A stretch of DNA of 64,000 nucleotides from Tsukamurella spumae (lineage in GTDB: Bacteria; Actinomycetota; Actinomycetes; Mycobacteriales; Mycobacteriaceae), in NCBI RefSeq assembly GCF_012396015.1, contig NZ_JAAXOQ010000001.1, positions 124,001-188,000 of the forward strand, read 5' to 3'. Made by a program: the position numbers and the translations under genes. Position 1 is the stretch's first letter. Every line of letters starts with the position of its first letter. The notes beneath the pieces were generated by a model that was not told where the DNA came from, did not search any database, and saw only the letters and a program-made list of their open reading frames with translations. Of the stretch, positions 20,625 to 30,113 are shown piece after piece.

Positions 20625-21892
20625 CGGATCTCCTGGGGCTGGATGGGACGGTTCAGGGCGAGGTCGCGCACGGTGTCGACCGTGACCTCTGCGGCGGAGG
20701 CGACCTCGCCGGCGGTGACCGCGCCGCAGGTCACGCCGCGATGGATGAAGGACGCCAGCGCACGCGCCGTCGCGGGCTCGTCGAGGATGGCGGAGTCGAC
20801 CTTGTGCACGTAGTTGCGCAGCCGGGTCGCGGCGGCGGCGAAGCCCTCGCGGTAGAACGCGTAGGTCGCGAGGTAGCGGGTCACGAGCTGCGCGGGATGC
20901 AGGTCCCAGCCCTGGTAGATCCCGCGCTCGAGGTGGCGCCGGACCAGCCGTGCGTGCAGGCGCCAGGCGTCGGCGACGTGGGCGGCATCGCCGATCGGGA
21001 GGATGTTCGTCGACCCGTCGGACAGGTGGACACCGGTGCCGGCGACGGCGAGCTGCATGACGTTCTTCGCGTGGTCCGCCGCGGGGTGTTCCATCGACTG
21101 GTACTGCGCCGCGATGCCGAGGGAGGCCGAGTAGTCGTAGGTCCCGTAGTGCAGCGAGCTGACGCGGCCCGCACCGGCGTGGATGAGCCGGGCCACCGGT
21201 GCTGTGCCGTCCGCGCCGAGGATGACCTGCGGGGTCTCGACCTGGACCTCGAACCGGAGGCGGCCGTCCGGGAGGTCGAGGGCCTGCTCGAGTCGGCCGG
21301 CGACGTCCACCATCGCCTCGACCTGGCCGACGGTGGTGACCTTCGGCAGCGTCAGCGTCAGCCCCGCGGGGAGCGGGCCGGCCTCGACGAGGGCGCCGAG
21401 GAACAGGTCCAGCGTGCGGAGGCCGCGCGCCCGAGTGGGCGCCTCGAAGCACTTGAACCGGATCCCGATGAACGGCGGGGCCGTCCCGTCTGCGACGGAC
21501 CTCGACACGGCCGCAGCGGCGGCGAGGACATCCGCGTCCTCGGCGGCGTCGCCGCGATCGCCGTAGCCGTCCTCGAAGTCCAGGCGCAGGTCCTCGAGCG
21601 GCTCCGTGCCGAGTTTGTGCCGGACGAGGTCGGCGAGCGCGGGATCGCCGGCCAGGCCCACGATCTCCGCCACCGCGGCGACGCCCCCGACCTCCTCGGC
21701 CGCGGTGAGCGCGGCGACGCCCCACGTGCGGGCGGTGTTAGGGGTGAACCGGTCCGCCGGGAGGTACGCGGTGTGGACGGGCTGTCGGCGGCCGTCGTCC
21801 CCCGGATATCCGCGGGCCAGCAGTGCATCGGTGTCCGTCAGCCGCTCGTCGATCGCGGCCAGGGCGTCGTCGGTGAGCGATCGAATGGGCAT
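20621..21892 (-). CDS. HpcH/HpaI aldolase-like protein (DUF6986 type), purine cluster
   Basis: 423 residues. It resembles the citrate lyase beta/HpcH aldolase superfamily: an acidic LRLDFEDGYGDRGDAAEDADV stretch, GIRFKCFE (Arg loop), a LTLPKVTT strand and LRFEVQVETPQVIL (metal-binding Glu region). Close homologues sit in actinobacterial purine/ureide clusters but I know of no assigned reaction. ATG 21892 has GGAGG directly upstream; an earlier in-frame ATG (21964) lies across the promoter. First gene of a two-gene operon with ureidoglycine aminohydrolase, which suggests action on a ureidoglycolate- or glyoxylate-level intermediate (inference). Confidence 0.7.
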   Translation of the reverse strand: MPIRSLTDDALAAIDERLTDTDALLARGYPGDDGRRQPVHTAYLPADRFTPNTARTWGVAALTAAEEVGGVAAVAEIVGLAGDPALADLVRHKLGTEPLEDLRLDFEDGYGDRGDAAEDADVLAAAAAVSRSVADGTAPPFIGIRFKCFEAPTRARGLRTLDLFLGALVEAGPLPAGLTLTLPKVTTVGQVEAMVDVAGRLEQALDLPDGRLRFEVQVETPQVILGADGTAPVARLIHAGAGRVSSLHYGTYDYSASLGIAAQYQSMEHPAADHAKNVMQLAVAGTGVHLSDGSTNILPIGDAAHVADAWRLHARLVRRHLERGIYQGWDLHPAQLVTRYLATYAFYREGFAAAATRLRNYVHKVDSAILDEPATARALASFIHRGVTCGAVTAGEVASAAEVTVDTVRDLALNRPIQPQEIR

Positions 21893-21922
21893 GGAACCTC
21901 CGGTCAGCGAATGGAAAGTCAA

Positions 21923-21937
21923 TTCCGCATTGTGGAT
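21923..21937. promoter_or_regulatory. Purine-regulon box 3 (aldolase-aminohydrolase promoter), imperfect
   Basis: TTCCG-CATTG-TGGAT: left arm perfect, right arm 3 of 5, same 5-base spacer. It lies 31 bases before the start of the aldolase-like gene. Confidence 0.45.
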
Positions 21938-22019
21938 AATACGCCGATCGGTGGGGTCGTACAAGGGTTTCGGAGGTTCCGCAGCGCACGCCGCGCGGGC
22001 CCGTCGCGCCGCGCGATGC

Positions 22020-23324
22020 CTACCCGGCCGGGGTCGCGATCGGGATCAGTGGCGCCTCGCCGCCGATCCAGACGCGCGAGATGTCCCCAGCGGTGCCGAG
22101 CGAGAAGATCTTCGCGAGTGCGTTCTCCGCCGTCGGGGCCTGGCGCAGGCAGACGTCGAGCGGTTGTCCCGCCGCGGGACGCACCAGGACCGCGTCGAAC
22201 TGCTTGCCCACCGACAGGTCGCCGACATCGTCGAGCCCGAGGGCCAGTGCGCCCGCACGCGTGGCGAGGTGCAGGAGGTGAGCCGCCGTGAGGGGGACAC
22301 CGTCGCCCTGGAGCAACTGCTGCATGAAGTACGCCTGGAGCGCCTCCTTGAACAGGGAGAAGCCGCTTCCGGCGCCGACATCGGTGCCCAGCGCCACGCG
22401 GACGCCGTGGTCGAGGTGGCGGCGCAGCGGGAAGGAGCCGCTCGCGAGCGCCGAATTGGAGGTCGGGCAGTGCGCGATCGACGCCCCCGCGTCGGCGAGG
22501 AGCGTGAGCTCCGCGTCCGTCGGATGGGCGTTGTGGGCGAGGACCGTCCGCTCGTGGACCAGGCCGTGCCGATGGTAGGTGTCGAGGTAGTGCGCCGACT
22601 CGGGGAACAACTCGGCGACGGCGGCGATCTCCGCGGGGTTCTCGTTCATGTGCGAGGTGAACCACAGTCCGGGAACGTCGTTCATCAGGGCGGCGCCGCT
22701 CGCCAGCATGTCCGGCGTCGTCGAGTACGAGAACCGGGGCGTCACCGCGTACCGGAGCCGGCCCCGGCCGTGCCAACGATCGGCCAGATCACGCCCCTCC
22801 TTGTAGGACCGCTCCGGGGTGCTCAACAGCGGCTCGGGCAGGTTGTGGTCGCTGGTGACCAGCCCCGCAGTCATCCGCACGCCCACCTGTTCGGCCTCGC
22901 TGAAGAGCGCGTCCACGGCGTCGTGGAAGTGGGATCCGAAGACGAGCGCTGTGGTCGTTCCCGCGGAGACGAGGCCGGTGAGGAATTCGCGAGCGACGGT
23001 GCGGGCGTACCCGGGATCCTCGAGGCGGCACTCCTCGGGGAGGGCGCACTGGTCGAGCCAGTCCAGGAGGGGCATGCCGAGCCCGCCGATCGCGCGGATC
23101 TGCGGGTAGTGCACGTGGGTGTCCACCATGCCGGGCAGCAGCACGCCGTCCCGCAGGTCGACGATCTCGGCCGCGGGACGGCGATCGGCGACGGACCGGA
23201 AGGCGCCGCGGTCGACGATCACGCCGCCCTCGACGGCGATGCCCGCGTCCTCCTCCGCGCGGAGGACTCCGCCGGTGAACGGATCGTCGGGGGTGTCGAG
23301 GACGCGACTGCGGTAGATGATCAT
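22020..23324 (-). CDS. guaD: Guanine deaminase
   Basis: Zinc amidohydrolase converting guanine to xanthine and ammonia. 434 residues. Motifs: PGMVDTHVHYPQ (HxH metal site), FTSHMNENPAEI (second-shell and substrate residues), HCPTSNSALASG and GTDVGAGSGFSLF (metal Asp). Its ATG at 23324 overlaps the stop of xdhC, so it is the last gene of the xdhA-xdhB-xdhC-guaD operon and its product xanthine feeds xanthine dehydrogenase. The stop is TAG at 22020-22022. Confidence 0.93.
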   Translation of the reverse strand: MIIYRSRVLDTPDDPFTGGVLRAEEDAGIAVEGGVIVDRGAFRSVADRRPAAEIVDLRDGVLLPGMVDTHVHYPQIRAIGGLGMPLLDWLDQCALPEECRLEDPGYARTVAREFLTGLVSAGTTTALVFGSHFHDAVDALFSEAEQVGVRMTAGLVTSDHNLPEPLLSTPERSYKEGRDLADRWHGRGRLRYAVTPRFSYSTTPDMLASGAALMNDVPGLWFTSHMNENPAEIAAVAELFPESAHYLDTYHRHGLVHERTVLAHNAHPTDAELTLLADAGASIAHCPTSNSALASGSFPLRRHLDHGVRVALGTDVGAGSGFSLFKEALQAYFMQQLLQGDGVPLTAAHLLHLATRAGALALGLDDVGDLSVGKQFDAVLVRPAAGQPLDVCLRQAPTAENALAKIFSLGTAGDISRVWIGGEAPLIPIATPAG

Positions 23325-24130
23325 GAGTGTTCTCCTGGAACGGATATCGGGAACCTGGTGAGGAGGTCGGCGGCCACGCTCACCGCGATGGTCGCGGGGT
23401 GCTTGCCGACGAGGGTGCTCAGCCCGATGGGGGATTGGATGGTGCGGATGGCCTCGGCCTCGTGTCCGGAGTCGGTCAGCAGGGTGCGGAATCGGCTCCA
23501 CTTCGCGGAGGAGCCGATGAGTCCGATGCTGCCCAATCCGGGTGTGCGGAGGGCCTGGTCGCAGAGGTTGAAGTCCTCCGCGTGGTCGTGGGTCATGATG
23601 AGGACGTGGGTGCCGGCCGGCAGCTCCTCCAGGATCGATTCGGGCAGCATCGAGTGCCGCAGGTGCACGGTGGCCTCGCCCGGCTCGAGCTGTGCCGCCG
23701 CCGTGATCTGTTCGGGGCGGGAGTCGGTCAGGTGGAGCTCGATGTCCTGTCGGGACAGGATTCGCGCGAGCTCCAATCCCACGTGGCCGATCCCGAAGAT
23801 CGCCACCGCCGGTACCACCGGCAACGGTTCCAGCACGATGACCACCTCGCCTCCGCAGCACTGTCGCCCGTGTTCGGCCCGGGCCTTGTCGTTGAGCCGG
23901 AGCGTGAGCGTCTCCGGCACCGTCACTCCGTCGTGGATCATCGCGCGGGCGCGGGCGATCGCGGTCAGCTCGAGGTTGCCGCCACCGATCGTGCCGAATT
24001 CGCCGTCCGCAGAGGCGATCATCTTCGCGCCGGCCTCCCGCGGGGCGTGACCGCGCACGCCGATCTGGGTGATCAGCACGGCGGGACGCCGGTCGCGGCG
24101 GAGGCGGGCGGCATCGCCCAGCCAGGTCAT
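23321..24130 (-). CDS. xdhC: Xanthine dehydrogenase accessory factor XdhC
   Basis: 269 residues. XdhC binds and helps sulfurate the molybdenum cofactor before insertion into the large subunit. The conserved cysteine pair is in GRQCCGGEVVIVLEP; the C-terminal Rossmann-like half has AIFGIGHVGLELARIL. Start ATG 24130, seven bases after the large-subunit stop; the upstream in-frame extension lies inside that gene and is not used. Its stop overlaps guaD by four bases. Confidence 0.9.
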   Translation of the reverse strand: MTWLGDAARLRRDRRPAVLITQIGVRGHAPREAGAKMIASADGEFGTIGGGNLELTAIARARAMIHDGVTVPETLTLRLNDKARAEHGRQCCGGEVVIVLEPLPVVPAVAIFGIGHVGLELARILSRQDIELHLTDSRPEQITAAAQLEPGEATVHLRHSMLPESILEELPAGTHVLIMTHDHAEDFNLCDQALRTPGLGSIGLIGSSAKWSRFRTLLTDSGHEAEAIRTIQSPIGLSTLVGKHPATIAVSVAADLLTRFPISVPGEHS

Positions 24131-24137
24131 GTCGTCC

Positions 24138-26552
24138 TCAGCCGAGCGGCGCGGCGGCCGGGGCGTGCGAGGCGACGGCGGCCGGGACCTCGTCCCGACG
24201 GTGACCGTTGCGTTCCGGTCCGGCGGTGCGCGCGCTCTCGATCGCCCAGTACACCGCCTCCGGCGTGGCCGGGGAGGCGAGCTCGACGCTCGTTCCCGGC
24301 GGACCGAACGCGGCCGCCGCCTGGCGGAGCGCCTCCCGGACGGAGAAGGCCAGCATGAGTGGGGGCTCGCCGACGGCCTTCGAGCCGTAGACGGCACCGT
24401 CCTCGTGGGCCTTGTCCAGCAGCGCGACCCGGAAATCGGGTGGCATCTCGGAGAAGCTCGGCAGCTTGTAGGTGCTGGCGGACTGCGTGAGCAACCGTCC
24501 GCGGGTGGGCCGCTCGCTCTCGTCCCATCGGAGGTCCTCGAGTGTCAGCCAGCCCGCGCCCTGGACGAATCCGCCCTCGATCTGGCCGACGTCGATGAGC
24601 GGCGAGAGGGAATCGCCGACGTCGTGGACGATGTCCACGCGGCGGAGCCGGTACGCGCCGGTGAAGCCGTCGACCTCGACCTCGCTCGCGGCGACGCCGT
24701 AGGCGAAGTACTTGAAGGGCTCGCCCTGCATGGCCTTCGCATCCCAGTGCAGCCCCTCCGTGCGGTAGTAACCGGAGGCCGAGAGCTGCACGCGCTGGAA
24801 GTACGCCGCATGCACGACCTCCTCCCAGGTCAGTCGCGCCGACGATGCGCCCAGGCCGCTGATCATTCCGTCGTGGAAGCGCACGTCCGACGGGTTGGTC
24901 CCGAGGAGCCCGGCGGACACCGTCGCGAGCCGGTCGCGGATCTGCTCGCACGCGTTCTTGACCGCGCCGCCGTTGAGGTCGGCGCCGGAGCTGGCCGCGG
25001 TCGCCGAGGTGTTGGGGACCTTGTCGGTGCGGGTCGGTGCGAGCCGGACTCGGGACAGGGGGACACCCAGTGTGGTCGCCGCGACCTGCAGCATCTTCGT
25101 GTGCAGCCCCTGGCCCATCTCGGTCCCACCGTGATTGATCAGGACCGAGCCGTCCTTGTAGACGAGGACGAGCGCGCCGGCCTGATTGAACGCGGTGAGG
25201 TTGAACGAGATGCCGAACTTGACGGGGGTGAGGGCCAGCGCGCGCCTGGTGTGCGGGTGCGCCGCGTTGAACGCTTCGATCTCGGCCTCGCGGGCCTCGA
25301 CATCGCCGGATGCGATGACCTGCTCCCACGCGGTCCGGACGCGATCCGCGTGCCGGACGGGCTGGCCGTAGGGGGTGCTCTGGCCGTCGCCGTAGAAGTT
25401 GCGACGCCGCAGTTCTCGGGCGGAGATCCCGAGGCGCGGGGCACACGCACCGAGGATGTCCTCGATGACCAGCATGCCCTGGGGCCCGCCGAATCCGCGG
25501 AACGCGGTCTGCGAGGTCTTGTGGCACTGGGCGATCCGACCGTGCACGGCGATGTTCGGGATCCAGTACGCGTTGTCGATGTGGCACAGCGCCCGGGCGA
25601 GGACGGGCTCGGAGAGGTCGAGGCTCCAGCCGCCGTCCGCGGTCAGCGTCGCCTCCAGGGCGGTGATGAGGTTGTCCTCGTCGAAGCCCACACGCCAGGT
25701 GGCGTGGAACCCGTGCCGCTTGCCCGACATGGTCATGTCCAGGGTGCGGTCGAGCCGGAGTCGGACCGGGCGCCCCGTCAGGGTCGCCCCGAGCGCGGCG
25801 ATCGCCGCGAAGCCGTGCGGCTGCATCTCCTTGCCGCCGAACGCCCCTCCCATCCGCAGACACTGCACGGTGACGGCATTGCTCGGCAGCCCGAGGACGT
25901 GGGCGACGATGTCCTGCGTCTCGGACGGGTGCTGCGTACTGGACTGCACGAAGATCTGGCCGGCCTCGTCGACCTGTGCCAGCGAGGCGTGGGTCTCGAG
26001 GTAGAAGTGCTCCTGCCCGGCGAACTCGAACTCGCCGGAGAAGGTGCGCGCGGCCGCCGCGAACCCGGCCTCCGGGTCGCCGCGGCGCACCGTCGGCCGG
26101 GAGCCGTGGAAGCTCTCCGCAGCGATCGCATCGCCCAGGGTGATCAGTGAGGCGAGCGGCTCGAGTTCGAGCTCGACGGCCGCGGCGCCCAGACGTGCGG
26201 CCTCCAGCGTCTCGCCGAGCACCCAGCAGACGGCGTGCCCGTAGAACATCACCTCGTCCTCGGGGAACAGGGGCTCGTCGTGCTTGATACCGGCATCGTT
26301 GACCCCGGGGACGTCGGCGGCGGTCAGCACGCGGACCACGCCGGGAACGCGCAGGGCGGGTTCGGTGTTCAGCGCGACGATCCGGGCGTGGGCGCGGTCG
26401 GACTGGACCGGGTAGGCGTGCAGCGCGCCCGGGGTCCGTCCGACGAGGTCGTCGGTGTACAGGGCGGTGCCGGTCACGTGCAGGACGGCGCTCTCGTGCG
26501 GCACGTCCTGGCCGACGACGGCGTGCGCGGGGCGTTCGGACAAGTGGCTCAT
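24138..26552 (-). CDS. xdhB: Xanthine dehydrogenase, molybdopterin-binding subunit
   Basis: 804-residue large subunit of the molybdenum hydroxylase oxidising hypoxanthine and xanthine to urate. Molybdopterin contacts MGGAFGGKE and FRGFGGPQGM are present; NHGGTEMGQGLHTK and the catalytic Glu region GSKAVGEPPLML lie toward the C-terminus. Length is usual for the split-type enzyme. ATG 26552 overlaps the small-subunit stop (ATGA). Electrons pass to the FeS/FAD subunit encoded upstream. Confidence 0.94.
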   Translation of the reverse strand: MSHLSERPAHAVVGQDVPHESAVLHVTGTALYTDDLVGRTPGALHAYPVQSDRAHARIVALNTEPALRVPGVVRVLTAADVPGVNDAGIKHDEPLFPEDEVMFYGHAVCWVLGETLEAARLGAAAVELELEPLASLITLGDAIAAESFHGSRPTVRRGDPEAGFAAAARTFSGEFEFAGQEHFYLETHASLAQVDEAGQIFVQSSTQHPSETQDIVAHVLGLPSNAVTVQCLRMGGAFGGKEMQPHGFAAIAALGATLTGRPVRLRLDRTLDMTMSGKRHGFHATWRVGFDEDNLITALEATLTADGGWSLDLSEPVLARALCHIDNAYWIPNIAVHGRIAQCHKTSQTAFRGFGGPQGMLVIEDILGACAPRLGISARELRRRNFYGDGQSTPYGQPVRHADRVRTAWEQVIASGDVEAREAEIEAFNAAHPHTRRALALTPVKFGISFNLTAFNQAGALVLVYKDGSVLINHGGTEMGQGLHTKMLQVAATTLGVPLSRVRLAPTRTDKVPNTSATAASSGADLNGGAVKNACEQIRDRLATVSAGLLGTNPSDVRFHDGMISGLGASSARLTWEEVVHAAYFQRVQLSASGYYRTEGLHWDAKAMQGEPFKYFAYGVAASEVEVDGFTGAYRLRRVDIVHDVGDSLSPLIDVGQIEGGFVQGAGWLTLEDLRWDESERPTRGRLLTQSASTYKLPSFSEMPPDFRVALLDKAHEDGAVYGSKAVGEPPLMLAFSVREALRQAAAAFGPPGTSVELASPATPEAVYWAIESARTAGPERNGHRRDEVPAAVASHAPAAAPLG

Positions 26553-28060
26553 GAGCGATCTCCCCGGGCGTCGGTACCGGTCGAAGCGGTGGACTGCGCG
26601 TAGAGCTTCTCGAGGGAGCGGCCCAGCATCTCGGCGCGGTAGCGGCGGGATGCGCGGTGGTCGTCCATCGGGGTGCCCTCGGCGCGCAGGATCTCGGCGG
26701 CGGCGAGCACCGTCTCGCGCGACCACGGTCGCCCGATCAGCGCCTGCTCGGTGGCGGTGGCGCGCAGCGGGGTGGCGGCGACGCCGCCGAGGCCGATGCA
26801 GGCGCGAGTGATCGTCTCGTCGTGGACCGTCAGCGCGAACGCGACGGCGACGCTGGAGATGTCGTCGAAACGGCGCTTGGCGATCTTGTGGAACGCCGTG
26901 ACGGGACTGAGCGGCACCGGGATGCGCACGGCCCTGATCAGCTCATCGGGGCGGCGCACCGTCTGCCGGTAGCCGGTGAAGTACTCCGACAGCGGGACCG
27001 TGCGTTCCCCGGTCCGCGATGCGAGGATCAGCTGCGCCTCGAGGGCGAGCAGCGCGGGCGGGGTGTCGCCGATCGGCGATCCGGTGCCGAGGTTGCCGCC
27101 GAGCGTGGCGGCGTTGCGGATGAGGCGCGACGCGAACTGGGGGAAGACCTGGGCCAGGAGCGGGATCCGGCCGTCCAGTCGGCGTTCGACCTCCGAGAGG
27201 GTGAGCGCGGCGCCGATCTCCACGGCGTCGGTGTGGACGGTCAGCTCGCGGAGTTCCGGGAGTCGGTCGATCGCCACGACGAGTGGTTCGCGGCGGCCCT
27301 TGAGGTTCACGTCGACGCCGAAGTCCGTGGAGCCCGCCACGAGCACGGGGGACTGGTCCGCGGCGAGCAGGTCGAGGACCTCGGCGAAGGCGGCCGGGCG
27401 GACGAAACGTGCTTGTCCGCTGTGGATCTCCGTCCGCTGCGGCGCCGGCGCGGGTGCGGACCTGCGGGTCGCGAGCGGGTCGTCATCGGCGGGTGTCGTG
27501 GGGAGTCCGTATGCCGCGTCGCGGATGGGGCGGTATCCCGTGCAGCGGCAGAGGTTTCCGGACAGTGCGTGCAGGTCGAAGCCGTTGGGGCCGTGCTCCT
27601 CTTCGTCTGCGGAGCGGCCGTCGGATTGCTCCGGTGCGCGGGAGATCCCGTCCGCGCGGTCCGGCCGGTAGTACTCCGCCGCCATGCTGCAGATGAATCC
27701 CGGTGTGCAGTAGCCGCACTGCGATCCGCCGCGCAGCGCCATGGCCTGTTGAACGGGGTGCAATCGGTCCGGGGTTCCGAGCCCCTCGGAGGTGATGACC
27801 TCCTGGTCGGCGAGCGCCGCGGCGGGGGTCAGGCAGGCGTTGATGGCCGTCCACCTGGTCCGATCCGCGGGTTCGTCGGGGTCGCCGGGGCGGGCGACGA
27901 GGATCGAACACGCACCGCACTCGCCCTCGGCGCAGCCCTCTTTGGCTCCGGTGAGGCCCTGGTCGCGGAGCCAGTCGAGGGCACTGGTGTGCGCCGCGCC
28001 GGTGAAGGGTCGGGATCGACCGTTCACGGTCACATGACATCCGGTCAGCGTTTCGGTCAC
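26549..28060 (-). CDS. xdhA: Xanthine dehydrogenase, FeS/FAD subunit
   Basis: 503 residues. The N-terminal plant-type [2Fe-2S] domain has CAEGECGAC; the second cluster domain has QCGYCTPGF and LCRCTGYRPIRD. The C-terminal FAD domain has LVAGSTDFGVDVNL and GGNLGTGSPIGDTPPALLAL. A charged insertion of about 30 residues lies between the two Cys motifs of the second FeS domain. GTG 28060 is chosen because TETLTGCHVTVNG then begins in register with the family; a longer start at 28165 adds a basic tail without conserved residues. First gene of the operon; an operator-like repeat lies 150 bases upstream. Confidence 0.9.
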   Translation of the reverse strand: MTETLTGCHVTVNGRSRPFTGAAHTSALDWLRDQGLTGAKEGCAEGECGACSILVARPGDPDEPADRTRWTAINACLTPAAALADQEVITSEGLGTPDRLHPVQQAMALRGGSQCGYCTPGFICSMAAEYYRPDRADGISRAPEQSDGRSADEEEHGPNGFDLHALSGNLCRCTGYRPIRDAAYGLPTTPADDDPLATRRSAPAPAPQRTEIHSGQARFVRPAAFAEVLDLLAADQSPVLVAGSTDFGVDVNLKGRREPLVVAIDRLPELRELTVHTDAVEIGAALTLSEVERRLDGRIPLLAQVFPQFASRLIRNAATLGGNLGTGSPIGDTPPALLALEAQLILASRTGERTVPLSEYFTGYRQTVRRPDELIRAVRIPVPLSPVTAFHKIAKRRFDDISSVAVAFALTVHDETITRACIGLGGVAATPLRATATEQALIGRPWSRETVLAAAEILRAEGTPMDDHRASRRYRAEMLGRSLEKLYAQSTASTGTDARGDRS

Positions 28061-28211
28061 CGCTGCATCCCTACTGAACCGCCGCACGCGGTTCCGACAG
28101 GCATGGTTTGCGAGGCTGAGCTGGACCGCTGGTTTTCCATGCGAACACGATCCAGTGCATTTCATGATAGGTGACGGGGCTCACATTGGAAAGTGGTTTT
28201 TGGAATCTTCT

Positions 28212-28226
28212 TTCCGCATCACGGAG
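28212..28226. promoter_or_regulatory. Purine-regulon box 4 (xdh operon promoter)
   Basis: TTCCG-CATCA-CGGAG: left arm perfect, right arm 4 of 5, 5-base spacer. It lies in the 209-base gap upstream of xdhA, which also shows further TTGGAA/GGAA elements at 28186-28205 but no other gene. Confidence 0.55.
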
Positions 28227-28269
28227 TGTGCGCGGGAGCCGTTCCGGCCGGACGCTGCGTCGTTGCAGG

Positions 28270-29754
28270 TCAGCCGCCGATCAACACGGTGATCGGTCCT
28301 CGGATGAAGTAGAGGATGAATCCGATCGAGACAGCCCACAGTAGCCAATGCGCCTTCTGTCCGCGACCGCTGAGGACGCTCAGGAGTGCCCAGGTGATGA
28401 AGCCCACGCCGATGCCGTTGGCGATGGAGTAGGTCAGCGGCATGGTGACGATGGTGAGGAACGCGGGCAGCGCCACCGAGAAGTGCGTGAAGTCGATCTC
28501 GCGGATCTGGGCGACCATCATCGAGCCGACGACGACCAGCGCCGCGGCGCCGACCTCCATCGGGATCACGCCGATGACCGGCGCGAAGAACATCGAGGCC
28601 AGGAACAGAACGCCGGTCACGCAGGCCGCGAGGCCGGTGCGCGCGCCCTCCGCGATTCCGGCGGCCGAATCGACGAAGACGGTGTTCGACGAGCCGGACG
28701 AGGCGCCGCCCGCGACCGCGCCGAGACCCTCGACGACGAAGGCGGACCGGATGCGGGGGAAGGTCCCGTCGGGCTGCCCGATCCCGGCCTGCCGCGCCAG
28801 GCCGGTCATCGAGCCCATGGCGTCGAAGAAGTTGGTGAAGACCAGCGTGAACACCAGCATGGTGGCCGAGAGTGCGCCGATTCGCTCGAACGCTCCGACC
28901 AGGTCGAATTGGCCGATCAGCCCGAAGTCGGGGAGGGCGACGACGTGGCTCGGGAGCTCCGGCGCGCTCAGGTTCCAGCCCTTGGGGTCGGGGTGGTGGG
29001 GGTCGCCGACGGTGCCGAGCTTCGCGAAGTGCTGCACGACGATCGCGGCGAGCGTGGCCACGATCATGCCGATCAGGATGGCGCCGGGGATCCGGCGCGC
29101 GACCAGGACCGCGATGAGCAGCAGCGCGAAGATGAAGACCGCGGTCGGAAGGGCGTCGATCGACCCGTCGTGACCGAGCTGGACGGGGGGACCCGCGGGC
29201 GTGCGGGTCACGAAACCCGAGTTCACGAAGCCGATGAAGGCGATGAACAGGCCGATACCGACCGTGATCGCGGTCTTCAGCTCCGCGGGAACCGCGCGGA
29301 AGATCGCCGTTCGGATGCCCGTGGCGCCGAGGACCACGATGATCACGCCGTTGATGATCACGAGGCCCATCGCTTCGGGCCAGGTCACGTCCTTGACCAC
29401 GGCAACCGCGAGGAAGGAGTTCATCCCGAGGCCGGCGGCCAGGGCGAAGGGCAAGCGCGCGACCAGGCCGAACAGGATGGTGATGACGCCCGCCGTCAGG
29501 CCGGTCACGGCGGTGACCTGGACGAATCCCAGCGTGCCGTGGGCGGCGTCGGCCGAGCTGCTGAGGATCAGGGGGTTGAGTACGACGATGTAGGCCATCG
29601 CGACGAAGGTGACCAGGCCGCCGCGGAGCTCCCGCGGGAGCGTCGACCCGCGACGGGTGATCTCGAAGAATCTGTCCAGGAAGCCAGTACCGCTTGCGGT
29701 GGCGGCCGGCGGTTCGACGCGGTCGTCGGCCGCGTCCGTCTGGGGGCTGGTCAT
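28270..29754 (-). CDS. NCS2-family (AzgA-like) purine permease
   Basis: 494-residue inner-membrane purine:proton symporter of the COG2252/AzgA group (hypoxanthine, guanine, adenine). About 12 hydrophobic segments are visible. Family stretches: GGLVTFVAMAYIVVLNP in helix 1, LAAGLGMNSFLA (substrate-site loop) and TLVFTNFFDAMGSMTGLA (helix 8 Asp region), then SGSSNTVFVDSAAGIAEG. Start ATG 29754. Divergent from the IclR gene across a 456-base control region. It would import purine bases for guanine deaminase and xanthine dehydrogenase. Confidence 0.9.
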   Translation of the reverse strand: MTSPQTDAADDRVEPPAATASGTGFLDRFFEITRRGSTLPRELRGGLVTFVAMAYIVVLNPLILSSSADAAHGTLGFVQVTAVTGLTAGVITILFGLVARLPFALAAGLGMNSFLAVAVVKDVTWPEAMGLVIINGVIIVVLGATGIRTAIFRAVPAELKTAITVGIGLFIAFIGFVNSGFVTRTPAGPPVQLGHDGSIDALPTAVFIFALLLIAVLVARRIPGAILIGMIVATLAAIVVQHFAKLGTVGDPHHPDPKGWNLSAPELPSHVVALPDFGLIGQFDLVGAFERIGALSATMLVFTLVFTNFFDAMGSMTGLARQAGIGQPDGTFPRIRSAFVVEGLGAVAGGASSGSSNTVFVDSAAGIAEGARTGLAACVTGVLFLASMFFAPVIGVIPMEVGAAALVVVGSMMVAQIREIDFTHFSVALPAFLTIVTMPLTYSIANGIGVGFITWALLSVLSGRGQKAHWLLWAVSIGFILYFIRGPITVLIGG

Positions 29755-29869
29755 GGTGGTCCTCTCGGTCCGGAACGGGGAGTGGCACCCGTCGGCGCAG
29801 ATGCTCCGGCGGAGCGGCGAAGATGCTGGGGGCCGATCGCGAACGATCGTCGGGCGGCGCAGACTGCAG

Positions 29870-29884
29870 TTCCGCCTTCCGGAA
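29870..29884. promoter_or_regulatory. Purine-regulon box 5 (NCS2 permease promoter)
   Basis: Perfect inverted repeat TTCCG-CCTTC-CGGAA, 115 bases upstream of the permease start. Confidence 0.6.
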
Positions 29885-30113
29885 TTGTGATTCCAGTCAC
29901 GTTGAGTGAAACACGCTGCCGTGAGGCTGTCAAGAACGTGTTTCGGGAGCGCCTGCGTGACATGTGAGGTGCGACAACGGGTGCCGCGGCCCCGGCGGCA
30001 CAGGCGCCCTCCGGTGGGGTGGGGTAGTCGTGAGGCGTGTTCCGCGATGTGGATGTGACGTTTCGTATCGGAGAGTTCCCAAATGGACGCGCGTGAGTGA
30101 AATCGGAAACTGA

